From assembly GCF_030052815.1 (NCBI RefSeq), contig NC_079503.1:45860735-45924734 (forward strand): a stretch of 64,000 bases of DNA, in the 5' to 3' direction. Source of the stretch: Hevea brasiliensis (taxonomy: Eukaryota > Streptophyta > Magnoliopsida > Malpighiales > Euphorbiaceae). Numbering within the stretch: the stretch's first letter is position 1; every line of letters begins with the position of its first letter. Positions 37,007-48,181 of the stretch are shown here, piece by piece. The position numbers were made by a program, and so were the translations under genes. The notes beneath the pieces are model-generated. The model made no database searches and had not been told where the DNA came from. It saw only the letters and a program-made list of their open reading frames with translations.

Positions 37007-38790
37007 CCAAGCCGCTTAGAAAAGATGTAAAATTTCGGTGGACGGATAAATGCCAGTGAGTTTTGATGAATTGAAGAGATGTTTGACCAAGCTCAGTCCT
37101 AACTTTACTCACACGGGTAAAGAATATACAGATTCTGATGCTTCTCACAACAGGTTAGGTTGTGTGTTGATGCAAGATCGAAATGTCATTGCCTATGCAT
37201 CACACCAGCTAAAACCGCATGAGAGGAATTATCCGACACATGATTTGGAGCTTGCGGCCATTGTGTTTGCTCTTAAGATCTGGAGACACTATTTGTATGG
37301 GGAAAAGTGTTACATCTACAGATCATAAGAGTTTAAAGTCTTTAGGCACCCAAAAGAGCTGAATTTGAGAGAGGAGATGGTTAGAGTTGATAAAGACTAT
37401 GATTGTCCGATAGACTATCACCAGGAAAGCTAATGTTGTGGCTGACGCCTTAAGTCGCAAGACTATGGCAAGTCTACAAGTTACTCCTTTGTCTTTGGTA
37501 CATGAGTTGAGATCATTACATGCCAGTTTAGAGATTAATGATGAGGGGCAGACAACAGTTGCATGGCATGTACACGGTGTTGATTGATCATATTAGAATG
37601 GCTGCTCGTAATGATCGAAGTATCGAGTTGATGGAAGAAGTCCGACAGGCAAGAAACGAATTCTCAATCGGAGATGATGGTTTCTTTATTACACCAGGCG
37701 AATATGTGTTCCTAATGATGTTGATTTGAGGCGCATCATTTTGAAGGAAGCACATGAGTCTCCTTTGCCATGCACCACTGGTGGCACAAAAATGTATAGA
37801 GGGCTAAAGGAGCATTACTGGTGGATGGCTATGAAAAGAGATGTGGCAGAGTTTGTATCCAAATGCCTAACTTGTTAGCAAGTAAAGGCAGAACATCAAG
37901 TACCCGCTGGGTTGTTACATCCACTACCAGTACCAGAATGGAAATGGGAAAGAATAACGATGGATTTTGTGATGGGACTTCCGAGGACACAGAAGAGTCA
38001 TGATGCAGTTTGGGTCATTGTTGACAGACTGACTAAATCTGCTCATTTTCTGCCAGTTCGGATGGACTACTATTTATAAAGATTGGCCAAGTTATACATC
38101 GATGAGATTGTGAGATTGCATGGAGTGCGGTATCCATCGTGTCGCAGAGATCCTAGGTTCACTTCTAGATTAGGGTAGTCTTGAGAGCCCTAGGAACTAA
38201 ATTGAACTTCGATCGCATTTCACCCACAGACGGATGGCGATCGAGAGGGTAATTCAGATCTTGGAGGACATGCTACGGGCTTGTGTGATTGAGTTTGAGG
38301 GTAGTTGGGATACACACTTGCCTTTGATTGAGTTTGCTTACAACAACAGCTACCAATCAAGCATTGGAATGCCTCCATATGAAGCTTTGTATGGCAGGAA
38401 ATGTAGAACCCCATTGTGTTGGGATGACGTGGGTGAAAGAAAGATGATCGGACCCGAAATTGTTCAACAGATCAAGAGAAAATCCGGGTGATCGAGAGAT
38501 CGACTTAAAGTGCATCGGATCGTCAAGTCCTACATTGATCTGAAGAGAAGGGATATTGAGTATGCGATGGGTGAGAAAGTTTTCCTCAAGGTTTCTCCTT
38601 GGAAGAGGATTATGAGATTCAGTAGAAAGGAAACTAAGTCCTCGTTTTATCGGGCCATATGAGGTTACGGAAAGAGTCGTCCTTTGGCATATCGGTTGGC
38701 ACTACCTCGAGTTGGAGAAGATACATAATGTCTTCCATGTGTCCATATTGAGGAGGTACCGATCAGACCCATCTCATGTACTACCGAGAG
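37007..38790 (+). pseudogene. H RNase H and integrase, frame-broken, no intron
   Basis: RNase H has [10 protein letters not shown] (37135), [10 protein letters not shown] and CYIY, then a 2-base loss before the expected TDHKS. The DALSRK linker is at about 37445. The integrase zinc domain ends CLTC before a TAG in place of Gln (37876-37878). The core has [10 protein letters not shown] and [13 protein letters not shown], a disturbed second Asp region near 38140, and the Glu-side motif ERVIQILEDMLRACVIEF (38240-38295), which is continuous: at 38257/38258, where A, G and I have an intron, H has none. The C-terminal region includes NNSYQSSIGMPPYEALYG. The protein would cut and join DNA in the nucleus. 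Confidence 0.88.
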
Positions 38791-39001
38791 AAGAAATAGA
38801 AGTGAATCGGACCTCACATATGAAGAAGAACCCATAAAGATTACGGCTTATGAGGTGAAGCGACTACGGAATAAGCGAATCCGTTGGTAAAAGTCTTTGT
38901 GGAACCATCATTCGGGCCAAGAAGCTACTTGGGAACGAGAGGAGGACATGAGGAGACAACACCCACAATTGTTCGAGAGATTGATACGAGTAAAAATTTG
39001 A
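38791..39001 (+). pseudogene. H integrase chromodomain
   Basis: A chromodomain-like end is readable: PIKITAYEVKRLRNK, then VLWNHHSGQEATWERE and MRRQHPQLF, with small frame changes. It corresponds to the C-terminus of A and I. It ends shortly before the AGACGAAATTTATTTAAG segment that precedes the PPT. Confidence 0.8.
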
Positions 39002-39015
39002 GACGAAATTTATTT

Positions 39016-39026
39016 AAGGGGAGAAT
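39016..39026 (+). other. Polypurine tract of H
   Basis: AAGGGGAGAAT directly before the 3' LTR. Confidence 0.8.
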
Positions 39027-42000
39027 TGTAACACCCCGTTGCATAGCTCGGTAGATTTCATCATTCGGTGGCCGGTGTCGGTCGGACAATTAATGGGATT
39101 AGGGCCACACTTAAGACAATTTGAGAAGCCATAAACACAAATAATTAGTAATGTTTAATTAGTTAACTATAAATAAGAAAAACAGAACATAAGAGGTTAA
39201 AGCAGTAGAGTCACGGCGATGAGTGACCTCCTCGGAATGACTCGAAGTCATTCTAAACTCAAATTCGAACCGTAAAAAGTGACGCTGCGGTCCTTAGGAC
39301 CCTTATGAACACAATGGAAAAGAAAATCACAAAAAGAAGCTGTTAAGTCGGTCAAATAATTAGGTCGAGAGCGGAAGAAATATTGGATTATTTGCAAGCG
39401 GGATGAACCGCGAGGCGATTTGGTCAATTGACCCGAGAGTGACTCGACCTAATCACAAATAAAATCGGAGAAAAGAAAATTTCGGAATTGAGAATTAAAT
39501 TAAAGAACTAATAGAAAAAAAAAAAAAAAAGAAAGAAGATGGAAAAGTCAAAGTGATGACATCATGCATGATGTCATAAAGGCTTAATTGATTTATTTTA
39601 TTAATTTGGGAATTTTGGTCTTCCTAAGACATAAAAGAAAAGAAAAGAAAAGAAAAAAAAAATAATAAAGTCATCTTCTTCATCAAAACGTGACTCTCTC
39701 TCCTCACCCTCTCCCTCACCCAAAACCTCCATTAAAGCTCATTTTGAGCTTGATCAAATCCTAATTTCACCATAGAAAAATTAGCCACCATAGTTAAAGC
39801 TTATCTAGGCAACTTGAGAAGAGGATTGAGCAAGAAAGAAAGAAGGAAAATTTGAAGAAAAGGAGGAAGAAAATTCTGCTCAAGGTTGGTAATACAAGCC
39901 TTAATTTTTCTTTGTTTAATTAGTGTTTATATGGCATTAAGAGCTTGTAAATAACCTTAAAATGAAAAAAAAAATGTGGGGAAGAACAAACTGAATTTTG
40001 GGGCAGCTTGAGAGGAGTATGGTTTGCATGAATATGATGCAATTGAATGCGTTTAGAAACCTTACTTAGTTAAATGATTAACATTAAAATCATTAGAAGT
40101 AGTTAAATGCAAGAGTTAGTGAGATTAGGGTTTCAATGCTAGGGTTTATGAACCAAAATATGGAGAAATGCATAAATGACATGTTGGACCTATTGTGAAG
40201 TGAAATAATGGTCAATTATGACCAAATAACTTGTGTGGGAATGATAGGAATGAAAACTAAATTCGGAGGTAAATGGTCATGCTGCTGGCAGCATGACCAA
40301 ACCCACTTTGAAGGACCAAAACTCAAATTTTACAAGTCCAATTGATATGCCACTAATTGGAGATGAAAATAGACATAAAAGAGCACAATTTTCATTAAGG
40401 AACCATGGCCAAAAACTGACCAAAACTTGGTGAAACAATTGACCAAAGTGAATTGATTGCTGGCTGCCACTGCACCAAACTGACCAAATGAACAGTAACT
40501 TTTCATTTGGTCATAACTCGAGCTAGGTAGGTCAAATTGACCTGAAATTTTACCAGCAATTAGATATGATATAGACCTAAAACTTTCATGAAGAACACCA
40601 ACCCAAATTAGGCCATTAACTCATTCAAATCATTGAGAAAAGTTAAATTTATTGTACTAAGATTCTGCAGAATTTTCATTGAGCAGCAATGTTTGGATGG
40701 CTATAACTCTCTCTAGAAAACTCGGATTTAGGCGATTCTTGAACTGATGGAAACCTAAGACATAGTATAAAATTTCATATGAAGAAAGTGAGACCAAATT
40801 ATGAACTTAACTTGGTCAAATTATTAACCAAAGTTGGACCAAAAATCTGCCAGCACTAAAATCTCAGTATGAACAGTACATATGAACAGTAAAATTATTT
40901 TGGCCATAACTTGAGCTACAAAACTCCGATTGGGGTGATCCAAAAATGAGAATACACTTAAGACAATAAGGAACATTTTCTATGAAGGAAGTTTTGTCAA
41001 ATTCTAACAGTAGATCGACCAATGGAACAGTACAACCGGAGAACCAAAGCGAAAATTGGCAATTTTGCCAAAATGACCTAAGCTTTAAACAAATGACCAA
41101 AACCAACAAGTTTGGTGACCAAAATGTGGTATGTGGGTGAAGTTGGAGTTCCCATACCCATTAAGCCTTAGAAAGTCAATAATTTGACTTGAATAGTGCA
41201 GTGAATAATAACCCAAAACACAAAATTTCGAGAACATCGAATTTAACACGTTAGAGCTAGGTAAATGTGAAGTTAAGTTTATTTTGGATTTATTTTAAGT
41301 TTTAGTACTGAAACATTGGAAAATTTCGTGTTTCAGTGGAAAAGAATACCGGGACAGAACCCAAGGAGTCGAGTCAAGGCCAACAGGCGACTCGTTTGAG
41401 GTTTGTGCACAACATATACTTTTATAATCATCTTTTGCATAATGTTTTGAATATTGTGAAATATTGGATTATAGCATTTTTATGATGTTTGATTTAAATT
41501 GTGAAAGTTATTGTGTATATTTGAAATGACAATGTTTAGCAAATTGTTAAGATAAGTTTTGAAACCACAGTGTCATGACCATATATTTGAACACCTCACT
41601 AGCACGACTAGTGGGGGTAATTAGTTTCGAATTTTGATTCCTTCTCTGGAGAAGTGTTGAGGTGTGCCAGTAGAAGAGGATGTGAATGGATATCCATATA
41701 TTTGAGCTAGCTAGCCTTGTGATATGATTTCTCTTTAGCCTCTGGCTATTGAGATTCATGTGATTTCTCTTTAGCCTCTGGCTATTGAGATTCTATTTGT
41801 TTCGAATGGCGTGATCTAACTGTGGGTTTTATGAAATGTGTTTTGATACTTTGAAATAAACTTGGTTTACACGTAAAATCTTACAATGCATGATTGTATT
41901 TAATTTTCATGTTTAGTCAAATTTTTGAATTAATGTGCTTTAAGTTTTGCATAAAGATTATTTTAGTATATTGTGCACCACTGAGTCCTAGTACACAGCG

Positions 42001-42680
42001 ATAGCTTTATTCTTTGTCGCAGATCTGAGAACTAGAGGAAGCGTGAGATCTTGAGGTGTGAGAAGCTACCAGCCTAAAGTTTTCGGGTATAATTTATACC
42101 CTAACTATAAATATTTCTTTTGATGTATATATTGCACATAAATGTATGGACATGTACATGGGTCTTGAGCAGCTTGTACAAAGTTTGTATAAAAGTTGTA
42201 ATAAATTTTAATTTGGACTTTTTGAATGTAAATTTTAGTATGATGAATATATAAATTGTTTATCTTGAATGGAATATGAATAAATGATATTGATGGACAG
42301 TATTTTGAGAATTTTTGAACTTGTGAATTTTGAGAATTGGTTGAGATTGAGTATGAATTTGAAGTAGTGGTTGAGAAAAACTTTTAGAAGTGCTTTTTAC
42401 AGGTATTCGAAGAACGGTTTTCTCAAAATACAGAGGAAACTCTGTCAAAATTTTTACAGAATTTGCGGAAAACTAAAATGGACCAAAAATATTAACTAGT
42501 TTTAATTTTAACTAAATGTTTTAAATACTTATTAGAAATGCTCACCACTTGTCAAAGATAAGAAAATTGTTTTAAAATCCCTTGTAGGGTACTTAATGAG
42601 TTATCGGTAGGTGAAGTTCGGTAGTTCATTAGGTATTCTACGGGATCATGTTATGCCTTACAGAGGGGTAAGGTGTGACA
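39027..42680 (+). repeat. H 3' LTR, 3654 bp
   Basis: Near-identical to 30608-34268 over long AT-rich stretches. Differences cluster at CAG/CTG and CCGG spots. No gene is seen. Confidence 0.95.
41981..41998 (+). other. Conserved LTR hairpin (H 3' LTR)
   Basis: CTGAGT...ACACAG with one imperfect pair, between GCACCA and GCGATAGCTTT. Confidence 0.55.
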
Positions 42681-42685
42681 TTGAT
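42681..42685. repeat. Right target-site duplication of H (TTGAT)
   Basis: Perfect copy of 30603-30607. Confidence 0.95.
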
Positions 42686-44710
42686 TGAATATTGAAGTAA
42701 TGAGGAGGAGAAGGAATATCAAATTGGAAGTGTAAGTATTTTGTGCAGGTTGTGTATTGATGGCAGTACATAAATTAGGTCATAAGTGCCAAACTGTAAA
42801 CCCAATTGGTATGAGGCCAATGGGGGGTGAAGCTAGACACCAAATAGGCCAACTTTCATGGAGAAATGTTGCCAAAATTCTGCCTAGAAGCTGACCTTAA
42901 AAATGACCAAATTCGGAATAGCAACCTTGCAACCCAGATTTTTGACTATATGAACAGTAATTATTAGGATGACCATAACTCATTCAAAACCGGTCCAATT
43001 GACCTGAAATTTTTACCATGGATAGCTTATACATAGAGCTACAAGTCTTATGAAGACACCAAAGCCTAGAACTGACCAGAACCAAGTCAAATAGCTTGTA
43101 CAAGTTCAGGTACCAAAACTGCCAGAACTAAAAGAGACCTAAAATTGACCAAATTTTGCACTAAAGGTGCAATCTATCCAGCTTTAGTAAATTGACCATA
43201 TCATGGTCTATATAGCTCAGAATGACCTGAAATTTTGCCCCGTGTGCAATAAGACATAGAGCTACAATTTTGCTTCTTTGACCAGAAGCTAAAAACCAAG
43301 AGAAATAGGACTTGAAGCTAGACCAATCTAGCACACCAAAAATTGAGAATTTGATATTTACATACATTGATGCTTGAAGCAATTTGGCAATGAATGCCAA
43401 CTTGTAAAAATGGTAAATTGCACTATATTGGCAGCATATTGAATTACAATATGTGACATGTTGATGCTAGAAATAGCTTATCCATAGTACCTAAAAAGGT
43501 TAACATATGCGTTGACTTATGAATTACATAGTAGCTAGTAAACTAAAAAAAAAATGATGAATTAAACAATTAATTTATAATGTGCCCTAGTTTGCCTAGT
43601 TGACTAGTTTGGATAGGTTAGCATGCCAATAGGATTCTGATAGTTGTTCTGTAAATGGGTTCATGCCATACTGTGCTTTTACGGCTTATTATGTTGCACT
43701 GTGACTTTAATAGCGTACGGTTATACATATTGTGTATTTATTATTGGCTTATTGCCAGATTGACTATATGGCTTTTTAGCCACGCTATTTGCACATCGGG
43801 AGACACTTTGTAATCGATGGTGTTACGGCTCGAGGCACTAGGTACCCAGAGCCAGTATATCCGTTTATCCAGTCTAGTCAGTATATAGGCTACACGGGCA
43901 GTAATTCAAGTACTATTAAATTCAAATAGCTAAATCCAGTCTACTGACATACAGCACTACCAAAAAATAGCAAATATTGAAATGTTAGCAAATAAAAGTA
44001 GAATTAGCAACTGCAAAATATATCGATGTTATAAATTTGTAAACACTTTATTTACTTTATTTTAGTGTATATTTCTTTATATTTGGCACCACTAAGCAAA
44101 ATTGCTTAGTGCGTTGCTTTTGTAACGCGTAGATATTGGAGACATAGCTGGGGAGCCCAGTAGACCTATGACCAGGTGAGACATCAGATCTGCACTGGAG
44201 TCCAGTGTCATTTGCACTGCATTGCATACATGGTAGGACTTTGGATATCTTGTATTTTGTCCTTTTGTTGTATTTTTGAAATTCGGCCTTGTATTTTATA
44301 ATATTATGAAAGCTCTAAAGTTTGTATTATCTTGTACATATTAAATAACATGGAGATTTTCTATATATATTTAAATTATTATGGACTGTATTGTGGAACT
44401 ATTTAATGACTGTAAAAGCCTATTGACTTTACTGAGAAATAGAGATTGTGAAATATTTGAGATTTTGATATTATCATATTAAACTGTTTTCAACAGGTTT
44501 GGAAGGACAGTTTGTCCAAAATACAAACGGCACCTTGCCAAATTTTTATTACCATTTTTGAAACACTGATTTTATCAAAGTTTGAAAATAGTATCAACAT
44601 GATATGAATATTACATAAAAGACTTCTTAAAATCACACAGACTAGGTGTTCCAACACGCCGTGTAGCATGCCTTGCTCGGTTATACTGTAGACGGGTGAG
44701 GGGTGTTACA
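42686..44710 (+). repeat. G 5' LTR, second part
   Basis: Resumes G's LTR after H and matches about 61289-63339. It ends GAGGGGTGTTACA before the PBS. Together the two parts give about 3365 bp against 3450 in the 3' LTR. No gene is seen. Confidence 0.93.
44090..44111 (+). other. Conserved LTR hairpin (G 5' LTR)
   Basis: Nine-base perfect stem CACTAAGCA/TGCTTAGTG with loop AAAT, the best copy in the window. Confidence 0.75.
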
Positions 44711-44715
44711 TTTAG

Positions 44716-44727
44716 TGGCATTAGAGC
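44716..44727 (+). other. Primer-binding site of G, decayed
   Basis: TGGCATTAGAGC, two mismatches from TGGTATCAGAGC, 5 nt after the LTR. Confidence 0.8.
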
Positions 44728-44834
44728 ACGGTTTAGGCATTTCTGGACCTAGATAGTTTGCATATCATGCTTTGCATTGTAAGTGTTAAGATGACTCTAA
44801 TGCAGATCTTTTGATTTGTTATTTTGATAAGCAT

Positions 44835-45801
44835 ATGAACTCCACATCACAGAGAGTGGTCGATGAGGAAGTGGAAAGTCATGTTCCATCTATGACTGAA
44901 CCAGGAGACAAGAGGAACCTGCTCCACCAGTACCAAGTGCACCAGCCACATTTCAGCAAATGGCTGAGTGCTTTAGACAAATGGCAAGAGTTATGCCACC
45001 ACCACCACCTCCACCTGAAAAATCTCATATGGAGAGACTCAGGAAGTTTGGAGTAGTGGGTTTTCTGGGAAAAAGGGACGATGATTCTGTCACAGCTGAA
45101 AACTAGTTGGATAGAACAGGAAGAGTCTTGAAACAACTTCATTGAAAGAGGAAGAGTTTATTACCCTATGCCAGAGACAGCTAACAGTGGCTGAATATGA
45201 AAGAGAATTTGTCAGACTGAGCCACTATAGGCGGGAAATAGTCCCTAATGAGGCAGATAGATGCAAGAGATTTGAGGAAGGACTCAATGATAACATTAAA
45301 GTAATGATTACAGCCTTGGGAATTACAGAGTTTGCCAAATTAGTGGAAGCTGCACTGAAAGTTGAAAAAGTTAGAATGAATGAGCAGAACAGAAGGGATA
45401 GACAACAGAAAAGAGGTCAAGGTCAGACTAGTACATCTTCTGCCACTAGTAAGAAATTCAGAGGTTCGCCTACTCAGAGTTTCAGTAGAGCACCAAATCA
45501 GGGTCAGCCACAGAGGCCCAAATCTCAGTTTGCACCAAGGAGAGGCCAGTCCACCCCTTCAGTGGCTAACTCTCCAGGGACAGGGTACAGGGGACTAGCC
45601 CCAACAATATCTGTTGCTTACCTACATTGCCAAAAATGGCATAAGGGTGAATATTGGAGGATGATAGGTGCTTGTTTACGGTGTGGATCTATAGACCACC
45701 TAGTCCGAGATTGTCCTCGCAGAACTACTACATCCACCCTGGTATCAACTGATAGGCTTGCCCCTCCAGCTCCTAGGGGTAGAAAGCCGAGTAAGGCTTA
45801 G
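44835..45801 (+). pseudogene. G gag (capsid and nucleocapsid) with internal deletion
   Basis: ATG at 44835 starts MNSTSQRVVDEEVESH, comparable to the start of A. A frameshift near 44900 precedes the proline-run region. TAG at 45104-45106 replaces Trp. About 170 bp coding the middle of capsid (the DDAYEWWD region) is deleted at about 45142, joining LKQLH to the EEFITL segment. The frame 45142-45801 continues with [27 protein letters not shown] and the knuckle CLRCGSIDHLVRDC. The upstream knuckle has lost two cysteines to Tyr (YLHCQKWHKGEYW). A TAG ends the frame at 45799. Gag could not have been functional. Confidence 0.88.
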
Positions 45802-46551
45802 GCAGCCGGTACTTCACAGAAACCTGTGTCAGAGTCTATGGAGAGAGTAGAAGGCAGAAAACCAGCCAGAGCCTATGCTATAAGGGCACAGGAGGAACAG
45901 GATGCTCCTGATATCATCAAGGGTACGTTCCTCCTTTATAATACTTCTGTGCATGCATTAGTGGATCTTGGATCTTCTCATTCATATATTTGTATCAAGC
46001 TGCCCATAGAAAAGGGAATACCAGTAGAGGAAAGTGACTAAGAGATCCTGGTCACAAATCCGCTAGGCTGTAGTGTGGTAGTAAACAAGGTGTACAAGGG
46101 CTGTCCATTGAAGATTCAAAGGAAAGAGTTCTCAGCAGACTCAATCGAACTGCCTTTCCATAAGTTTGATGTGATTTTCGGAATGGACAGGTTATCCCAT
46201 TATCAGGAAATAGTACAATGTAAATTGAAGAGAATCTCTCTGAAAACTACTGAGAATGAAGAAATAATAGTTGTGGGTGAAAGGAAAGATTTCTTGTCCA
46301 ATGTCATCGAAGCTACAGTTGCAAGGAGATGGTTGAGAAAAGGGTGTGAAGCCTATCTAGCACACGTGGTTGACACTAGGCAGGGTAAACTTGACTTGTC
46401 TGACATACCCACATTTAGGGATTTCTCTGAGGTATTTCTTAAGGAATTACCTAGTTTGCCACCAGAAAGGGAAGTTGAATTTGCTATTGAGATTATGCCG
46501 GGTACAGCTCCGATTGCAATTCTCCATATAGGATGGCACCTGCTGAATTGA
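45802..46551 (+). pseudogene. G aspartic protease and linker
   Basis: Frame 45826-46041 carries VDLGSSHSY, the protease active site with Pro-to-Leu next to the catalytic Asp. TAA at 46039-46041 replaces a Gln. The next frame (46075-46551) has [25 protein letters not shown] (from [11 protein letters not shown], with Trp lost to Arg), [13 protein letters not shown] and EVFLKELPSLPPERE. It ends in a frameshift at the start of RT. Several core residues are altered, so the protease is probably dead. Confidence 0.85.
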
Positions 46552-46711
46552 AAGAGTTAAAAATCTAGCTGCAAGAATTACTAGACAAGGGGTTCATACA
46601 CCCCAGTGTGTCAACGTGGGGAGCTCCGGTACTGTTTGTAAAGAAGAAAGATGGGACACTGAGATTATGTGTTGACTACTAGCAGTTAAATAGAGTAACA
46701 GTGAGGAACTA
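46552..46711 (+). pseudogene. G reverse transcriptase, N-terminal remnant only
   Basis: Readable pieces: [20 protein letters not shown] and [17 protein letters not shown], with TAG at 46566-46568 for Gln and TAG at 46680-46682 for Arg. At about 46711 the sequence jumps from NRVTVRN to YYYQLCKGIFP, the start of RNase H. About 530 bp with the RT palm, including the catalytic IDD motif, is missing. G cannot encode an active RT. Confidence 0.85.
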
Positions 46712-47343
46712 CTACTACCAGCTTTGTAAAGGGATTTTCCCTAATAGCTGCTCTAATGACCAAATTACTACACAAGAATATGAAATTTGATTAGAATAAC
46801 AAGTGTCAAGCCAGTTTTGAGAGGCTAAAGGCTATGTTGATAGATGCACCAGTGTTAACACAGCTAATGTCGGGAAAAGACTTTGTAGTCTACAGTGATG
46901 CCTCACATAATGGGTTAGGGTGTGTACTCATGCAAAAAGGGAAAGTGGTCACATATGCTTCCAGGCAGTTAAGGCCACATGAAAAGAATTACCCTACACA
47001 TGATTTAGAGTTAGCAGTAATTATCTTCACATTGAAGATATAGAGGCATTACTTGTATAGAGAAAAATGCTACATATACACAGACAATAAGAGTCTGAAG
47101 TATCGGCCAACCCAGAAGGAACTTAATTTGAGACAGAGGCGATGGATTGAATTCCTGAAAGATTATGGTTGTGTGATTGACTACCACCCTGGGAAGGCAA
47201 ATGTAGTCGCTGATGCTTTAAGCAGGAAATCTATTGTAGCATTAAGATCTCTGAATGCCCAACTGTCCTTAACTCATGATGGGGTTATTTTAGCTGAGTT
47301 GCAAGTGAAGCTGAATCTGTTACAAGAGATACAGGATGGGTAG
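46712..47343 (+). pseudogene. G RNase H
   Basis: RNase H motifs are clear: [13 protein letters not shown] (46890), [20 protein letters not shown] and DALSRKS (about 47210). Stops at 46792-46794 and 47041-47043 each replace Trp (TGG to TAG), and 47341-47343 replaces Gln (CAG to TAG). The acidic residues are kept. It follows the RT deletion and leads into integrase. Confidence 0.87.
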
Positions 47344-48012
47344 AAGACAGATGAGAAATTAATGGCTGTTATGGGTAAAATCACTGAGGGAAAGGAAACT
47401 GAATATAAAGTGAAAGAAAATGGGTGTCTGTATTATAAAGAAAGAGTGTGTGTACCAGATGATAAAGAGTTGAAAATAAGTATTCTGAGAGAAGCACATA
47501 ACAGTGTGTGTGCTATGCACCCAGGAAGCACAAAAATGTACCATGACCTGAAACTCTGATACTAGTGGCCAGGTATGAAGAAGGACATAGTTTACTATGT
47601 AACTAGATGCTTGACATGTCAGAAAGTCAAAGCAGAACATCAAGTTCCATCAGGTTTATTACAGCCCATAAACATACCTGAATGGAAATGGGACCGAGTC
47701 ACTATGGACTTTGTCAGTGGTCTATCTCTCACTCAGAATAAGCATGATCCAACATGGGTGATTGTGGATAGGTTGACCAAATCAGCACATTTTCTGCCAG
47801 TCAGGACTGACTACTCACTGGAAAAGCTAGCAGAATTGTACATCAGTGAGATAGTTAGACTACATAGAATTTCACTTTCCATTATATCTGATAGAGACTC
47901 GAGGTTTATGCCTAGATTTTGGAAGAAATTACAAGAATCCTTGGGCACACAACTCTATTTTAGTACTGCTTTTCATCCTCAGACGGATGGACAGTCAGAA
48001 AGAATAATCCAG
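47344..48012 (+). pseudogene. G integrase zinc domain and DDE core (first exon)
   Basis: Zinc domain: EAHNSVCAMH and CLTC. TGA at 47557-47559 and TAG at 47563-47565 fall in the QYWWPG motif (Gln and Trp). The core frame 47575-48012 is open with [30 protein letters not shown] and GQSERIIQ, so all three acidic residues are present. It ends at the intron donor CAG|GTAAAT. Read through, it would add VNFETR and stop. Confidence 0.88.
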
Positions 48013-48091
48013 GTAAATTTTGAAACTCGTTGAGTTATTATAAACAATAATTGAACTGATAATGATAATAACAACCGAACATATGTGATAG
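48013..48091 (+). other. Putative 79-bp spliceosomal intron in integrase of G
   Basis: GTAAAT at 48013 to GTGATAG ending 48091. Same codon boundary as in A and I. A length of 79 is not a multiple of three and the body differs from A, yet the frame on both sides is conserved. Confidence 0.75.
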
Positions 48092-48181
48092 GACCTCGAG
48101 GATATGCTGAGAAGTTGTGTTATTGAGTTTGAGGGAAGCTGGGACAAATATCTTCCACTGGCAGAATTTGCATACAACAAT
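48092..48181 (+). pseudogene. G integrase second exon, part before insertion I
   Basis: Thirty codons: [18 protein letters not shown] to FAYNN. It is cut by element I. The last five bases are the ACAAT target duplication, and coding resumes at 59215. Confidence 0.88.
48177..48181. repeat. Left target-site duplication of I (ACAAT)
   Basis: Perfect copy of 59210-59214. Removing I and one copy rejoins the codons for AYNNSYQAS. Confidence 0.97.

Larger units (their letters stand above)
30608..42680 (+). mobile_element. Element H: Tekay-type retrotransposon
   Basis: Complete plus-strand element with near-identical LTRs of 3661 and 3654 bp, PBS, PPT and a perfect TTGAT duplication in G's 5' LTR. 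All pol domains are present in order but the frame is broken about every 100-300 bp. The breaks coincide with places where CAG or CTG in relatives is CG here, so the element may be less damaged than it appears. The long LTR stretches that match exactly suggest recent insertion. Confidence 0.95.
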
